Positions 1 to 9,645 of a stretch of DNA of 64,000 nt are shown here, piece by piece. Below the pieces are notes generated by a model, which saw only the letters and a program-made list of their open reading frames with translations, made no database searches and was not told the DNA's origin. This stretch comes from CAWJMD01 sp963845675. GTDB lineage: Bacteria > Actinomycetota > Actinomycetes > Actinomycetales > CAWJMD01. The translations under genes and the position numbers were made by a program. The DNA is taken from NCBI GenBank assembly GCA_963845675.1, contig CAWJSX010000001.1, forward strand, positions 1 through 64,000. Direction: 5' to 3'. Position 1 is the stretch's first letter; every line of letters begins with the position of its first letter.

Positions 1-1146
1 CCGACCTCGGCATGTCGGGGCTCATCGCCGGGCTCGTCGGGATCGCGCCGACGACCGCCTTCGCGGTGTTCGCCGCGTCACGCCGCTGCTCGTGCGTGGT
101 CTGGGACTCGAGCGCGCAGCCTGGATCGCGATGGTCGTGGCGGCCGCCGGCCAGCTGCTGAGGGCCACGGCCGGCGAGCCCGTGGCCTTCCTGCTGCGCT
201 CCCTGGTCGCCCTCGTGGGGATGGGCATCGGCAACGTCGTGCTGCCACCGCTGATCAAGCGCTGGTTCCCCGACCGCCTCGCGGCGATGACGACCGGCTA
301 CGTGCTGCTGCTCGCCCTCGGCACCGCCCTGCCCGCCCTGCTGGCGGTGCCGATGGAGTCCGTCGGCGGCTGGCGCCTGGCGGTCGGCGCCTGGTCCTGT
401 CGCGCTGGCCGCCGCCGGCCGTGGGTGCCCGTGGCCGGTGGGACACTCGGCGCACGCGGTCGCGGCGCCGCACGCCCGGCTGCCCGGGCGCTGGCGCCCC
501 GCGGCGCTGACCGGGATCGCGTCCTCGTCCGCTGCACCCGTCGCGTGGGGCCTGACGGTGCTGATCGGGACCACGTCGCTGACGACGTACGCGCTGCTGA
601 CCTGGCTCCCGACGATGCTGGCCGAGGCCGGGTCGCCGCGCGGCGGCCGGCACCATGCTCGCCCTCTACGCCGGCGTCGGCATGCCCATGTCGCTGCTGA
701 TGCCCCGCTGGCCGGCGCCGGATTCGCAACCCCTTCCGTGGTCGTGGCCGTCGCCTGACCGCGATGCTCGACCGGCTACGCGGGCCTGTTCTGGTCGCCG
801 AGGGCCTGCACGCTCGGTGTGGGTGGTGCTCTCGGGCCTCGGCCCGTCGCCGTTCCCGTTGGCGCTCACCCTGGTGAACCTGCGCTCAGCGCCACGCGGG
901 CGCGACGGCCGCGCTGTCGGGCTTCGCCCAGAGCGTCGGCTACCTGCTCGCCTGCGCCGGCCCGTCGTCGTCGGCGTGCTGCGCCACGCCACCGGCGACT
1001 GGGGCGACCGCCTCGCGTTCCTACCGTGATCGCTGGTGGTGCAGGCGATGGTCGGCGGCGTCGTGGTCGTGCCGGCCCGTCGACGGTGGAGCGAGTCCCT
1101 CGGTCAGGCGCGTGTCGAGCGCGCGGCAGCTACCCTTGCCCGGTGA
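1..1146 (+). pseudogene. MFS transporter, CynX/NimT type, 5' partial, frame broken
   Basis: Fragments of one membrane transporter lie in successive frames. A stretch around 130-380 carries GIGNVVLPPLIKRWFPDR followed by a hydrophobic helix, the pattern of the cyanate/2-nitroimidazole (CynX/NimT) branch of the major facilitator superfamily. Further hydrophobic helices follow at about 500-720 and 940-1090. At least four frame changes are needed to join them. The last frame ends at a TGA (1144-1146) that overlaps the argS GTG by four bases. The start lies outside the window. Because argS and lysA next door are broken in the same way, sequencing indels are more likely than real decay. Substrate unknown. 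Confidence 0.6.
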
Positions 1147-2803
1147 CCCCAGCCGAGCTGTCCGCCGCCATCCGCGGGTGCCTGGACGAGGCCGTTCGTC
1201 GCGGGTGACGTCGACGTCGAGGTGCCCGACCACGTCACGCGTCGAGCGCCCCCGCAACCGCGACCACGGTGACTGGGCCACCGAACGTCGCGCTGCAGCT
1301 GGCGAAGCCGGCACGTGCCGCCGCGGACTCTGGCCAAGCTGCTCGCCGCCGCGCCTCGCCGACGTCGCCGGCAGTCAAGAGCGTCGAGGTGGCCGGGTCC
1401 GGGTTCCTCAACGTCGGCCTCGACGCGGCCGCCGCCGGCGAGCTGGCCCGGACGGTGGTGCGAGGCCGGGGAGCGGTACGGGCGCAGCGACTCCGGCGCG
1501 GGCCAGAAGGTGAACCTCGAGTTCGTGTCTGCGAACCCGACCGGGCCCATCCACCTCGGCGGCGTGCGCTGGGCGGCCGTCGGAGACTCGCCTCGGGCGC
1601 GTGCTCGTAGGCCACGGGCGCGGAGGTCACGCGCGAGTACTACTTCAACGACCACGGGGCCCAGATCGACCGGTTCGCACGCTCGCTGCATGCCCGGGCC
1701 GAGGGCCGGCCGTCCCCGAGGACGGCTACGGCGGCACCTACATCGACGACATCGCCACGCGCGTGCTCGCCGAGCGTCCGGACGCCCTCGAGGACGAGGA
1801 CCCGCAGGAGGTCTTCCGGGCCATCGGTGTCGACCTGATGTTCGGGGAGATCAAGCAGGCGCTGCACGATTTCGGCGTCGACTTCGACGTGTTCTTCCAC
1901 GAGAACGAGGTGCACGACTCCGGCGCCGTGAACCGCGCCATCGGACGGCTGCGCGAGCAGGGGCACATGTTCGAGGACGACGGGGCGCTGTGGCTGCGCA
2001 CCACCGACTTCGGCGACGACCGCGACCGGGTGGTCATCCGCAGCGACGGGACGCCGACGTACTTCGCCGGCGACCTGGCGTACTACCTGCACAAGCGCGA
2101 GCGCGGCTTCGACCGCTCCGATCATCATGCTCGGCGCCGACCACCACGGGTACGTCGGCCGGATGATGGCGATGTGCGCCGCGTTCGGCGACACCCCCGG
2201 GGTCAACCTCGAGATCCTCATCGGCCAGATGGTCAACCTCGTGTCGGGAGGGGAGCCGCTGCGCATGAGCAAGCGCGCCGGCACCATCGTCACGATGGAG
2301 GACCTGGTGGACGCGGTCGGCGTCGACGCCGGGTCGCTACGCGCTGGTGCGGTCCTCGTCCGACTCGAACATCGACGTGGACCTCGACCTGCTGCGCAAG
2401 CAGACGAACGAGAACCCGGTGTTCTACGTCCAGTACGCGCACGCGCGCACGTCCGGCATCGGACGCAACGCCCGCGACGCCGGCGTGCGCACCGAGGACG
2501 GGTTCGACCCGTCGCTGCTCGACGACCCGACCGAGTCGGCGCTGCTCGCCGCGCTCGGGGAGTACCCGCGCGTCGTCGCCCAGGCGGCCGAGCTGCGGGA
2601 GCCGCACCGGGTCGCCCGCTACCTCGAGGCCGTGGCGGCCGCTCTTCCACAAGTGGTACGACGCGAAGCGCCGCGTCGTGCCGCAGGGCGACGAGGAGGT
2701 CACCGACGCCCACCGGACGCGCCTCTGGTTGACGGACGCCACCCGCCAGGTGCTCGGCAACGGGCTGACGATGATGGGCGTCGGCGCGCCCGACCGGATG
2801 TAG
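1143..2803 (+). pseudogene. argS: Arginyl-tRNA synthetase, frame broken by several indels
   Basis: Class I aminoacyl-tRNA synthetase charging tRNA-Arg in the cytoplasm. Joined pieces give the whole protein: N-terminal additional domain (1143-1500), KVNLEFVSANPTGPIHLGG with the HIGH-type element near 1508-1563, the catalytic core, RMSKRAGTIV as the KMSKS-type loop near 2265-2290, and the anticodon-binding DALR domain ending VGAPDRM. About eight frame changes are needed (for example near 1195, 1365, 1465, 1590, 1700, 2120, 2335 and 2640). As the gene is essential, these are almost certainly sequence errors. The GTG start at 1143 has TACCCT six bases upstream and no Shine-Dalgarno, so the mRNA is probably leaderless. 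lysA follows after 2 bases. Confidence 0.85.
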
Positions 2804-2805
2804 TC

Positions 2806-4228
2806 GTGAGGGCTCACGAGGCAGGTGCGCTGCACGCCGAGGGCTACGGCGCGCCGTCGTGGCTCTCGGTGCCGACCGACCCCAACGAGCTGGTGACGTC
2901 GCTGTGGTCGGCCAACGTGACGCGCGGCCCGCAGGGCGTCGCTGGTCGTCGCCGGCGTCGACGCGCGCGAGCTGGCCGCCGAGCACGGGACACCCGTCTA
3001 CGTGCTCGACGAGGACGACTTCCGTTCCCGGGCAAGGGCTTTCGCCACCGCATTCGACCGGCGTTCGCGGACCACTGCGGTGGCGCGGACGTCTACTACG
3101 CCGGCAAGGCGTTCCTGTGCACCGAGGTCGCGCGGTGGGTCGCCGCCGAGGGGCTGTCTCTCGACACGTGCACGGGCACGCGAGCTCGCCGTCGCGCTGC
3201 GTGCCGGGGTCCCGGTCGGAGCGGATCGGGCTGCACGGCAACAACAAGTCGCGACGCCGAGCACGCGCGTGCGCTGGACGCCGGCATCGGGCGCATCGTG
3301 GTGGACTCGCTGGCCGAGATCGACCGGCTGGCCGACGCCGCCGCGGCCCGGGGCGTCAGGGCCCCGGTGCTGCTCCGGGTCACCGTCGGCGTCGAGGCCC
3401 ACACGCACTCGTACATCGCGACCGCGCACGAGGACCAGAAGTTCGGGCTGTCGCTCACGGGCGGGCAGGCCACCGCCGCCGTCGCCGCGGTGCTCGCCCG
3501 TCCGGAGCTCGAGCTGCGGGGCCTGCACTCCCACATCGGTTCCCAGATCTTCGACGTGTCCGGCTTCGAGGTCGCGGCACGACGCGTTCTCGGGCTGCAC
3601 GCTGCCGTGCGGGCCGAGCACGGGCTGGCGCTGCCGGAGCTCGACCTCGGTGGCGGCTTCGGCGTCGCGTACACGACGCAGCACGACCCGATGCCGGCGA
3701 GCGAGCTGGCCGATGGCATGGCCGACATCGTCGCCAAGGAGTGCGCGTCGCTGGGGGTCGAGGTGCCCCGCATCTCCGTGGAGCCGGGCCGGGCGATCGC
3801 CGGCCCGTCGACGTTCACGCTCTACGAGGTCGGCACGGTGAAGGACGTCGAGCTCGACGGTGGCGGGGTGCGTCGCTACGTCGCCGTCGACGGCGGCATG
3901 AGCGACAACATCCGCACGGCGCTGTACGACGCCGACTACTCGTGCACGCTGGCGTCGCGGTCGCTCCGACGCCGGTCCCGTGCTGACTCGAGTCGTCGGG
4001 AAGCACTGCGAGAGCGGGGACGTCGTCGTCAAGGACGAGTTCGTCGCGGCCGACGTGGCCGCCGGCGACCTCCTGGCGGTCCCCGGCACGGGTGCCTACT
4101 GCCGCAGCATGGCGTCCAACTACAACCACGTCCCCCGCCCGCCCGTGGTGGCGGTGCGCGACGGGCGGTCGCGGGTCGTCGTCCGCCGCGAGACCGAGGA
4201 CGACCTGCTCGCTCTCGACGTGGTCTGA
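2806..4228 (+). pseudogene. lysA: Diaminopimelate decarboxylase, frame broken by several indels
   Basis: PLP enzyme that converts meso-diaminopimelate to lysine. Recognisable pieces are GTPVYVLDEDDFRSRA, DVYYAGKAFLC with the PLP lysine of fold-type III decarboxylases, LHSHIGSQIFD, LDLGGGFGV, ISVEPGRAI and GAYCRSMASNYN at the C-terminus. Frame changes occur near 2937, 3045, 3175, 3225, 3255 and 3965; several fit insertion of one or two bases in GC-rich strings. The GTG start follows the argS stop by 2 bases, the usual actinobacterial argS-lysA arrangement. Unlike many relatives, no homoserine dehydrogenase (hom) follows; an RDD membrane protein does. Confidence 0.85.
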
Positions 4229-4277
4229 AGCGGCACCACGTGCGGTGGTGTCGGAGGGGCGATGGCACGCTGTGCGC

Positions 4278-5313
4278 ATGAGCATCCCGGCAGGCTGGTA
4301 CCCCGACCCGCATCCTGACGCCGACCACGGCGCCCTCAGGTGGTGGGACGGCGCGCAGTGGACGGACCACACCGACCGCGGCGCCGAGCAGGCGGACCCC
4401 ACGGACGCGCCCAGTCGCGGGGGCCGACGCGCAGGAGACGTCCGAGCTTGCGACGGAGCAGCCGCAGCCCGAGCCGGACCAGGAGTCGCCGGAGCAGGCC
4501 TGGCAGGAGCGGCCCACGGTCGCGCTGCAGAGGGAGACCCCGTCGCCTGCCACGCAGCAGTACGCGGCCCAGCCCGCCGCACCACAGCAGTACGCCCCGG
4601 GGTACCAGCAGCAGCTACCCCGCAGCAGCAGTTCCCGCAGCAGCAGCCCGCAGCAGTACCCGCAGCAGCAGCCGGCGGTACCGCAGATGACCCACTGCCC
4701 GGACGGGACGCCCCTGGCCAGCCCGTGGGTCAGGCTGGGCGCGTACCTGCTCGACATGCTGTTCGGGTTCCTCGTCTCGGTGGTACTCCTCCTGGTGCTC
4801 GGGCTCGTGTTCGGTCTGCTGGCGTTCGCCGTGTCGAACGGCGTGAGCGGCGGGTCGGACTCCTTCGACGCGGCCGGCGGCGGCCTGATCGTGATGCTGT
4901 ACCTGCTCGTGCTGGCGGCGTCGCTCGGCTACTGGGTCTGGGCCTTCGTGCTGCGGGTGCGCAGCCACGGCGCCTCACCGGGCAAGCAGCTCCTCGGCCT
5001 CAAGATCCGCACGTTCCACGCGGACGGCCAGCTCACCTACGGCCAGATCTGGGGCCGCGTCGGCCTGCCCGCACTCGCGTCGTCCTTCACCGCGGGCATC
5101 TCGCCGCTCGCCGACTACCTGTGGCTCCTGTGGGACCGGCACGTGCAGTGCCTGCACGACAAGGCCGTCGGCACCGTCGTCGTCACCACCCGCCAGCCAC
5201 TCGCGCCGCCCGACCACCCGGGCGTCCAGCTGGCACGGTCGTTCCCGGCCTCGCGCGGTTGGGTTGCGTTCGGTCCCGTCCCGCCGGGGACGGCCACGGG
5301 CTACCGAGGCTGA
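4278..5313 (+). pseudogene. DUF2510/RDD-domain membrane protein, one frameshift
   Basis: The ATG at 4278 opens a DUF2510-type module (AGWYPDPHPDADHGALRWWDG), followed by a Gln/Pro-rich linker with many QQ and QQY steps. From about 4690 comes an RDD domain with hydrophobic helices near 4735-4845 and 4885-4965, then the segment GASPGKQLLGLKIRT and LWDRHVQCLHDKAVGTVVV. The first part is in one frame and the rest in another; the switch is near the G-run at 4419-4423, so a homopolymer error is likely. RDD proteins sit in the membrane; a few act in ion transport but the role here is unknown. Transcribed with, or just after, lysA. Confidence 0.7.
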
Positions 5314-5353
5314 CCGGCCGATCGCCGCCGGCCCAGGGCTTCATGACGGGTCG

Positions 5354-5977
5354 TCACGTCATCGACGTCAGGGCCGCGACCCCGGGTCCGTCGAGGTCGT
5401 CGAGCGCCACACGACGCCCGCAGGCGGCGAGAAGCAGTGACAGCGCGGTGCCGCGCACCTGCGGTCCGTCCCCGATCGACACGTCGGCGTCCACCGCGGT
5501 GAGCCGGACCCGGGTCGTCAGCTCCTTGGCGCCGCCGAAGGACGCCGGAGTCCGCGTCTGCAGGCGGAGCGAGCGGACGACGAGCTCCACCGGGTAGGGG
5601 CGGGTGACTCCCGTCGGTCGGCGGATGTCCTCACCGTGGACGATCTCCTCGACGAGCCGGCTGTCGAGCGGCGCGGGTGGGGTCGACGTCCGCGATGCCA
5701 CGTGACGTAGCCGCTCCAGTGTCTGCTGCGGTGACGCACCGCGCTCGCGCTCCACCCCACGGGCGTTCTGGCGGTCGAAGTCGAACCGGGCCCGGGCGAG
5801 CCCGACCACGAAGCCGCGGCGCGTGGTCCGCGCGGTGTCGACCAGGTGCGCGACCACGTCGTGCACCGTCCACCCGGCGCAGAGCGACGGGAGGTCCCAC
5901 GACTCGTCGTCGAGGCGCTCGAGGTCGTCGATCAACGCCGCACGCTCAGCGTGCACACTCGGCCAGACGTCGTTCAC
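5354..5977 (-). CDS. Mycothiol-dependent maleylpyruvate isomerase-family protein (candidate maleylacetoacetate isomerase)
   Basis: 207 residues of the DinB/MDMPI fold. GWTVHDVVAHL (residues 35-45) supplies the N-terminal histidine, and EEIVHGEDIRRP supplies the Glu110-x3-His114 pair, matching the zinc ligands of mycothiol-dependent maleylpyruvate isomerase. The GTG start at 5977 has an AAGGAGG Shine-Dalgarno six bases upstream. It lies 57 bases downstream of fahA on the same strand, in the homogentisate cluster, where a maleylacetoacetate isomerase is needed and no glutathione-type (zeta GST) enzyme is seen. Family membership is clear from sequence; the substrate is inferred from context. Confidence 0.8.
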   Translation of the reverse strand: MNDVWPSVHAERAALIDDLERLDDESWDLPSLCAGWTVHDVVAHLVDTARTTRRGFVVGLARARFDFDRQNARGVERERGASPQQTLERLRHVASRTSTPPAPLDSRLVEEIVHGEDIRRPTGVTRPYPVELVVRSLRLQTRTPASFGGAKELTTRVRLTAVDADVSIGDGPQVRGTALSLLLAACGRRVALDDLDGPGVAALTSMT

Positions 5978-6033
5978 GGGTCCTCCTTCGGTCGTCAGGT
6001 CGTGCCAGGTCGGACCGGGACGGCACCGCGAAC

Positions 6034-7259
6034 TCATCGGCGGGCCGGGGTCACCCTGCCGCGGACCTCGCCCAGACCTACCCGCACGCCGCCCGGGCCG
6101 GGCGCGGTCGCGGTCAGCACCACCTCGTCGCCGTCCTCGAGGAAGGTCCGGCTGCCGCCGTCGTCGAGCCGCACCTGCTCGGAGCCGTTCCACGACAGCT
6201 CGAGGAACGACCCTCGCTGCGCGGGCTCGGGACCGCTCACCGTGCCGGAGGCGAACAGGTCACCCGTCCGCAGGCTCGCCCCGTTCACGGTGAGGTGCGC
6301 CAGCTGCTGAGCCGCCGTCCAGTACATCTGGGCGAACGGGGGTCGGCTCACGGTCGTACCGTTCCATCCCACCTCGAGGTCGAGGTCCAGGCCCCACGGG
6401 TCGTCGGGCTCGTCGGTCAGGTAGTCCAGGAGGTCGTGGGTCCGCTCGGGCGGCGCCACCCGGGCGTGGTCGAGGGCGGCGATCGGCAGAACCCAGTGGG
6501 ACACCGAGGTCGCGAAGGACTTGCCGAGGAAGGGACCGAGCGGCACGTACTCCCAGCTCTGCAGGTCGCGGGCGCTCCAGTCGTTGACGAGGCAGACACC
6601 GAACAGGTGCTGCGCGGCGTCGGCGACGGCCACCCTCTCGCCGAGGGCCGTCGGCACCCCGACGACGAAACCCACCTCGGCCTCGATGTCGAGCTGGCGG
6701 CTGGGGCCGTACTCCGGCACGTCGGCTCCGCGCGGCTTGCGCTGGCCGCAGGGACGGACGACGTCGGTGCCCGAGGGCACCACGGTGCCGGCGCGCCCGT
6801 GGTACCCGACGGGCAGGTGCTTCCAGTTGGGCAGCAACGGCTCCGAGTCCGGACGGAACAGCCGTCCGACGTTCGTGGCGTGGTGCTCGCTGGAGTAGAA
6901 GTCCACGTAGTCGCCGACGCGGAACGGCATGTGGAGCGTCACCGCGTCCAGCGGGAGGAGGTGCGGCTCCGCCTGCTCCCGGCGTCCCTCAGCGGTGACG
7001 ACGTCGACGACCCAGGCCCGGACCTCGGCCCACACCGCGGGCCCGGCGGCCATGAGGGTGTTGAGCGAAGGCTCGGACAGGCGGCACCTGACACGGCCAG
7101 CATGTCCTCGGCCGCCAGGGGGGCGAGGTCGAGCACGTGGTCGCCGATCCGGGCGCCCACGCGGGCCGGCTCGTCGCCCAGCGAGAAGACGCCGTAGGGC
7201 AGGGCCTCGGGGCCGAACGGTGAGCCGGCGGGGACGGGTACCCAGGTCGACAGGGTCAC
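6034..7259 (-). pseudogene. fahA: Fumarylacetoacetase, one frameshift
   Basis: Last step of tyrosine/homogentisate breakdown: hydrolyses fumarylacetoacetate to fumarate and acetoacetate. The catalytic domain is intact (6034-7053): DYVDFYSSEHHATNVGRLFR, LPVGYHGRAGTVV, and NDWSARDLQSWEYVPLGPFL with the metal and substrate residues typical of the family. The N-terminal domain (WVPVPAGSPFGPEALPYGVF) is in another frame; the break is near 7080. The GTG at 7259 has a GAGGAGG-type ribosome site and overlaps the stop of the upstream unknown gene by four bases (GTGA), so the two are probably translationally coupled. One indel is likely a sequence error. Confidence 0.85.
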
Positions 7260-8175
7260 GGGACCTCCTCGGTGAGCGGTGCGGTGGCGGTGGTGGCCAT
7301 CGGGGCGACCAGCCCGTCCGACGGCAGCATGGCGAGCGCTGCGAGCTCGCGCAGCGGGTCGGTGACCCCGCAGCAGCCGAAGCTGGCCCAGCAGCGGCGC
7401 ACGGCCTCGCGGCGGTCGTCGGGGATCGCGGTCACGGCCGGGACGAGACCGGCCGGCTCGGTGACGGACAGCAGGTCCGAGATCGCGGAGTCGTCCGCAC
7501 CACGCAGCAGCGCGTCGACGGCGGCGACCACGTTGAGCACGCCGTGCGTCGTGCCACCGGTCACCGGGTCGGGTCCCCGCACCGCGTGGTGCAGCCCGGC
7601 GGTCAGCTTGAAGGGCACGTCGGACGAGACGCAGGCACGCAGGAACGCGGCGAGGGCGTCGACCGGTACCGCCGCCTCGGGCGTCGTCCCGCCCGTACGC
7701 AGCTTGGCTCCCAGCCGGGTGACGTCGCCGCCCGAGGACTCCGCCCGCCAGCAGGCGAGGGTGGCGACGGACTCCAGCCCGGCCGCACCCCAGGGCACCT
7801 CGCACCACACCGCGGGCAGCCCGAGCCCCGCGGCGGCGGCGACCGTGGAGGCGAGCGCGTCGGCCGCGACCGGCGGGATCTCCGCAGCGACGACGTCGAC
7901 CGTGGCGCGACGAGCCCCGCGAGCTCGGCGCGGGCGGCGTCGATCGCGTGAAGGGAGCCGATCAGGCCGATCTCCAGGGGGGCCGCGTCGGACCCGAGCG
8001 CCGCCAGGAAGGACGCGATGTCGGACGCGGGGACCAGCAGGGGGCCGACCATCGAGCCGTACGGCGCGGCGCGGTGCGAGCGGTGCTCGTCCAGCGCCCT
8101 CGGCCACGGCGCGTTGCCGGGTGGGAAGACCGCGGCGTCATCCACCAGCCGGCGCCACAGCGGGTCCCTTGACAT
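7256..8175 (-). pseudogene. Unknown protein of the homogentisate cluster, one frameshift
   Basis: About 305 residues. The N-terminus reads MSRDPLWRRLVDDAAVFPPG. The two halves (8175 to about 7912, then about 7905 to 7256) join with one frame change. I recognise no enzyme family. The C-terminal half has PFKLTAGLHHAVRG, HGVLNVVAAVDALL and RCWASFGCCGVTDPLRELAALAML, i.e. conserved-looking His and Cys residues. It starts at ATG 8175 with TACGCT seven bases upstream and no Shine-Dalgarno (leaderless). It is divergent from hmgA and overlaps fahA by four bases, so a role in aromatic catabolism is likely but unproven. Confidence 0.65.
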
Positions 8176-8268
8176 GCGCGGGAGCGTAGCGCAACGTAAC
8201 AGCAGCGATACAGCGACGACCGCTTATCGGACAACGGTTTTCGTCCCCCACGCACGGCAGGAGCGATC
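8176..8268. promoter_or_regulatory. Divergent promoter region between the fahA operon and hmgA
   Basis: The 93-base gap contains TACGCT (complement of 8183-8188) as the minus-strand -10 for the leaderless operon. The plus-strand promoter and any operator for a pathway regulator must also lie here, because hmgA has a normal ribosome site (GGCAGGAG). No clean palindrome was found. Confidence 0.4.
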
Positions 8269-9543
8269 ATGGCCCACTACCGCCACGTCGGGCAGGTGCC
8301 GCCCAAGCGGCACACCCAGTTTCGTCAGCCCGACGGGTCGCTCTACAGCGAGGAGCTGATGGGGGAGGAGGGCTTCTCGGCGGACTCGTCGCTGCTGTAC
8401 CACCGCGGCATCCCCTCCGCGATCGTGGACAGCCGGGTGTGGGACCTGCCCGACCTGTCGACGCAGGCCAACCACCCCCTGACGCCCCGTCACCTCAGGC
8501 TGCACGACCTCTTCGTGGGGCAGGCACCCGGGCAGGGTGTCGACGCGGTGCTGGGACGCCGGCTGGTGCTGGGGAACTCCGACGTGCGCATCGGATACGC
8601 CGTGGCCCGCGACCCGAGTCCCTTGTACCGCAACGCGATCGGCGACGAGTGCGTGTACGTCGAGTCCGGCGCCGCCACCGTCGAGACGATGTTCGGCGTC
8701 CTCGAGGCGCGGCAGGGGGACTTCGTCGTCATCCCTCGGGCCACCGTGCACCGCTGGGTCCCGACCCGGGTGGACACCGAGGGACCCTTGCGGGCCTACA
8801 CGATCGAGTCGAACAGCCACATCGCACCGCCGAAGCGGTACCTCTCACGGTTCGGCCAGCTGCTCGAGCACTCTCCGTACTGCGAGCGGGACCTGCACGC
8901 GCCGGGCGAGCCGCTGCTGGTGGACGAGGCGGGCGACGTGGAGGTCTACACGAAGCACCGCGGGCACGGCCCGTCCGGAGTGGTCGGGAGCGTCGTCGTG
9001 CACCCGAGCCACCCGTTCGACGTCGTCGGCTGGGACGGCTGCCTCTACCCGTACACGTTCAACGTCAGCGACTTCGAGCCGATCACGGGACGCGTGCACC
9101 AGCCGCCGCCTGTGCACCAGGTCTTCGAGGCCTGGAACTTCGTCATCTGCGCCTTCGTGCCGCGCAAGGTCGACTACCACCCCCTGGCCGTCCCGGTGCC
9201 GTACTACCACTCGAACGTGGACAGCGACGAGGTCATGTTCTACTGCGGCGGCGACTACGAGGCACGCAAGGGCTCGGGCATCGGCCAGGGGTCGATCTCG
9301 CTCCACCCCGGCGGTCACAGCCACGGCCCGCAGCCGGGCGCCACCGAGCGGGCGCTGGGCAAGGAGTTCTTCGACGAGCTGGCCGTCATGGTCGACACCT
9401 TCAAGCCGCTCGAGATCGGCGAGGGAGGTGCCGCGGTCGACGACGGTGCCTACGCGTGGTCGTGGTCGGGTCGCGGTCCGCAGGGCCCCACGACGCCGGT
9501 GCGCGGTGGTGGTGACCCCGCGGAGCCTCCGTCCATCGGGTGA
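8269..9543 (+). CDS. hmgA: Homogentisate 1,2-dioxygenase
   Basis: 424 residues, full length. Non-haem iron dioxygenase that opens the ring of homogentisate to give 4-maleylacetoacetate. The cupin-like N-terminal half includes RNAIGDECVYVESGAATVET. The C-terminal half holds the iron site: YYHSNVDSDEVMFY gives the His and Glu ligands and HPGGHSHGPQPG the second His. The start is fixed by GGCAGGAG upstream of ATG 8269. Divergent from the fahA operon, so both arms probably respond to the same signal. 4-hydroxyphenylpyruvate dioxygenase and a dedicated regulator are not in the window. Confidence 0.95.
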   Translation: MAHYRHVGQVPPKRHTQFRQPDGSLYSEELMGEEGFSADSSLLYHRGIPSAIVDSRVWDLPDLSTQANHPLTPRHLRLHDLFVGQAPGQGVDAVLGRRLVLGNSDVRIGYAVARDPSPLYRNAIGDECVYVESGAATVETMFGVLEARQGDFVVIPRATVHRWVPTRVDTEGPLRAYTIESNSHIAPPKRYLSRFGQLLEHSPYCERDLHAPGEPLLVDEAGDVEVYTKHRGHGPSGVVGSVVVHPSHPFDVVGWDGCLYPYTFNVSDFEPITGRVHQPPPVHQVFEAWNFVICAFVPRKVDYHPLAVPVPYYHSNVDSDEVMFYCGGDYEARKGSGIGQGSISLHPGGHSHGPQPGATERALGKEFFDELAVMVDTFKPLEIGEGGAAVDDGAYAWSWSGRGPQGPTTPVRGGGDPAEPPSIG

Positions 9544-9556
9544 GAAGACCCTCGCA

Positions 9557-9573
9557 GACCCCGGTCCGGGGTC
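9557..9573 (+). terminator. Short GC hairpin after hmgA
   Basis: GACCCCGG and CCGGGGTC flank one central T just after the hmgA stop. No U-tract follows. It may stop or stabilise the transcript. Confidence 0.3.
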
Positions 9574-9645
9574 GGCGACGGGAGCACGCGTCGTCTAGGG
9601 TCTTTCGTCGGTGCGTGCAGACGAGGTGGCAGGGGGACCGGACCA

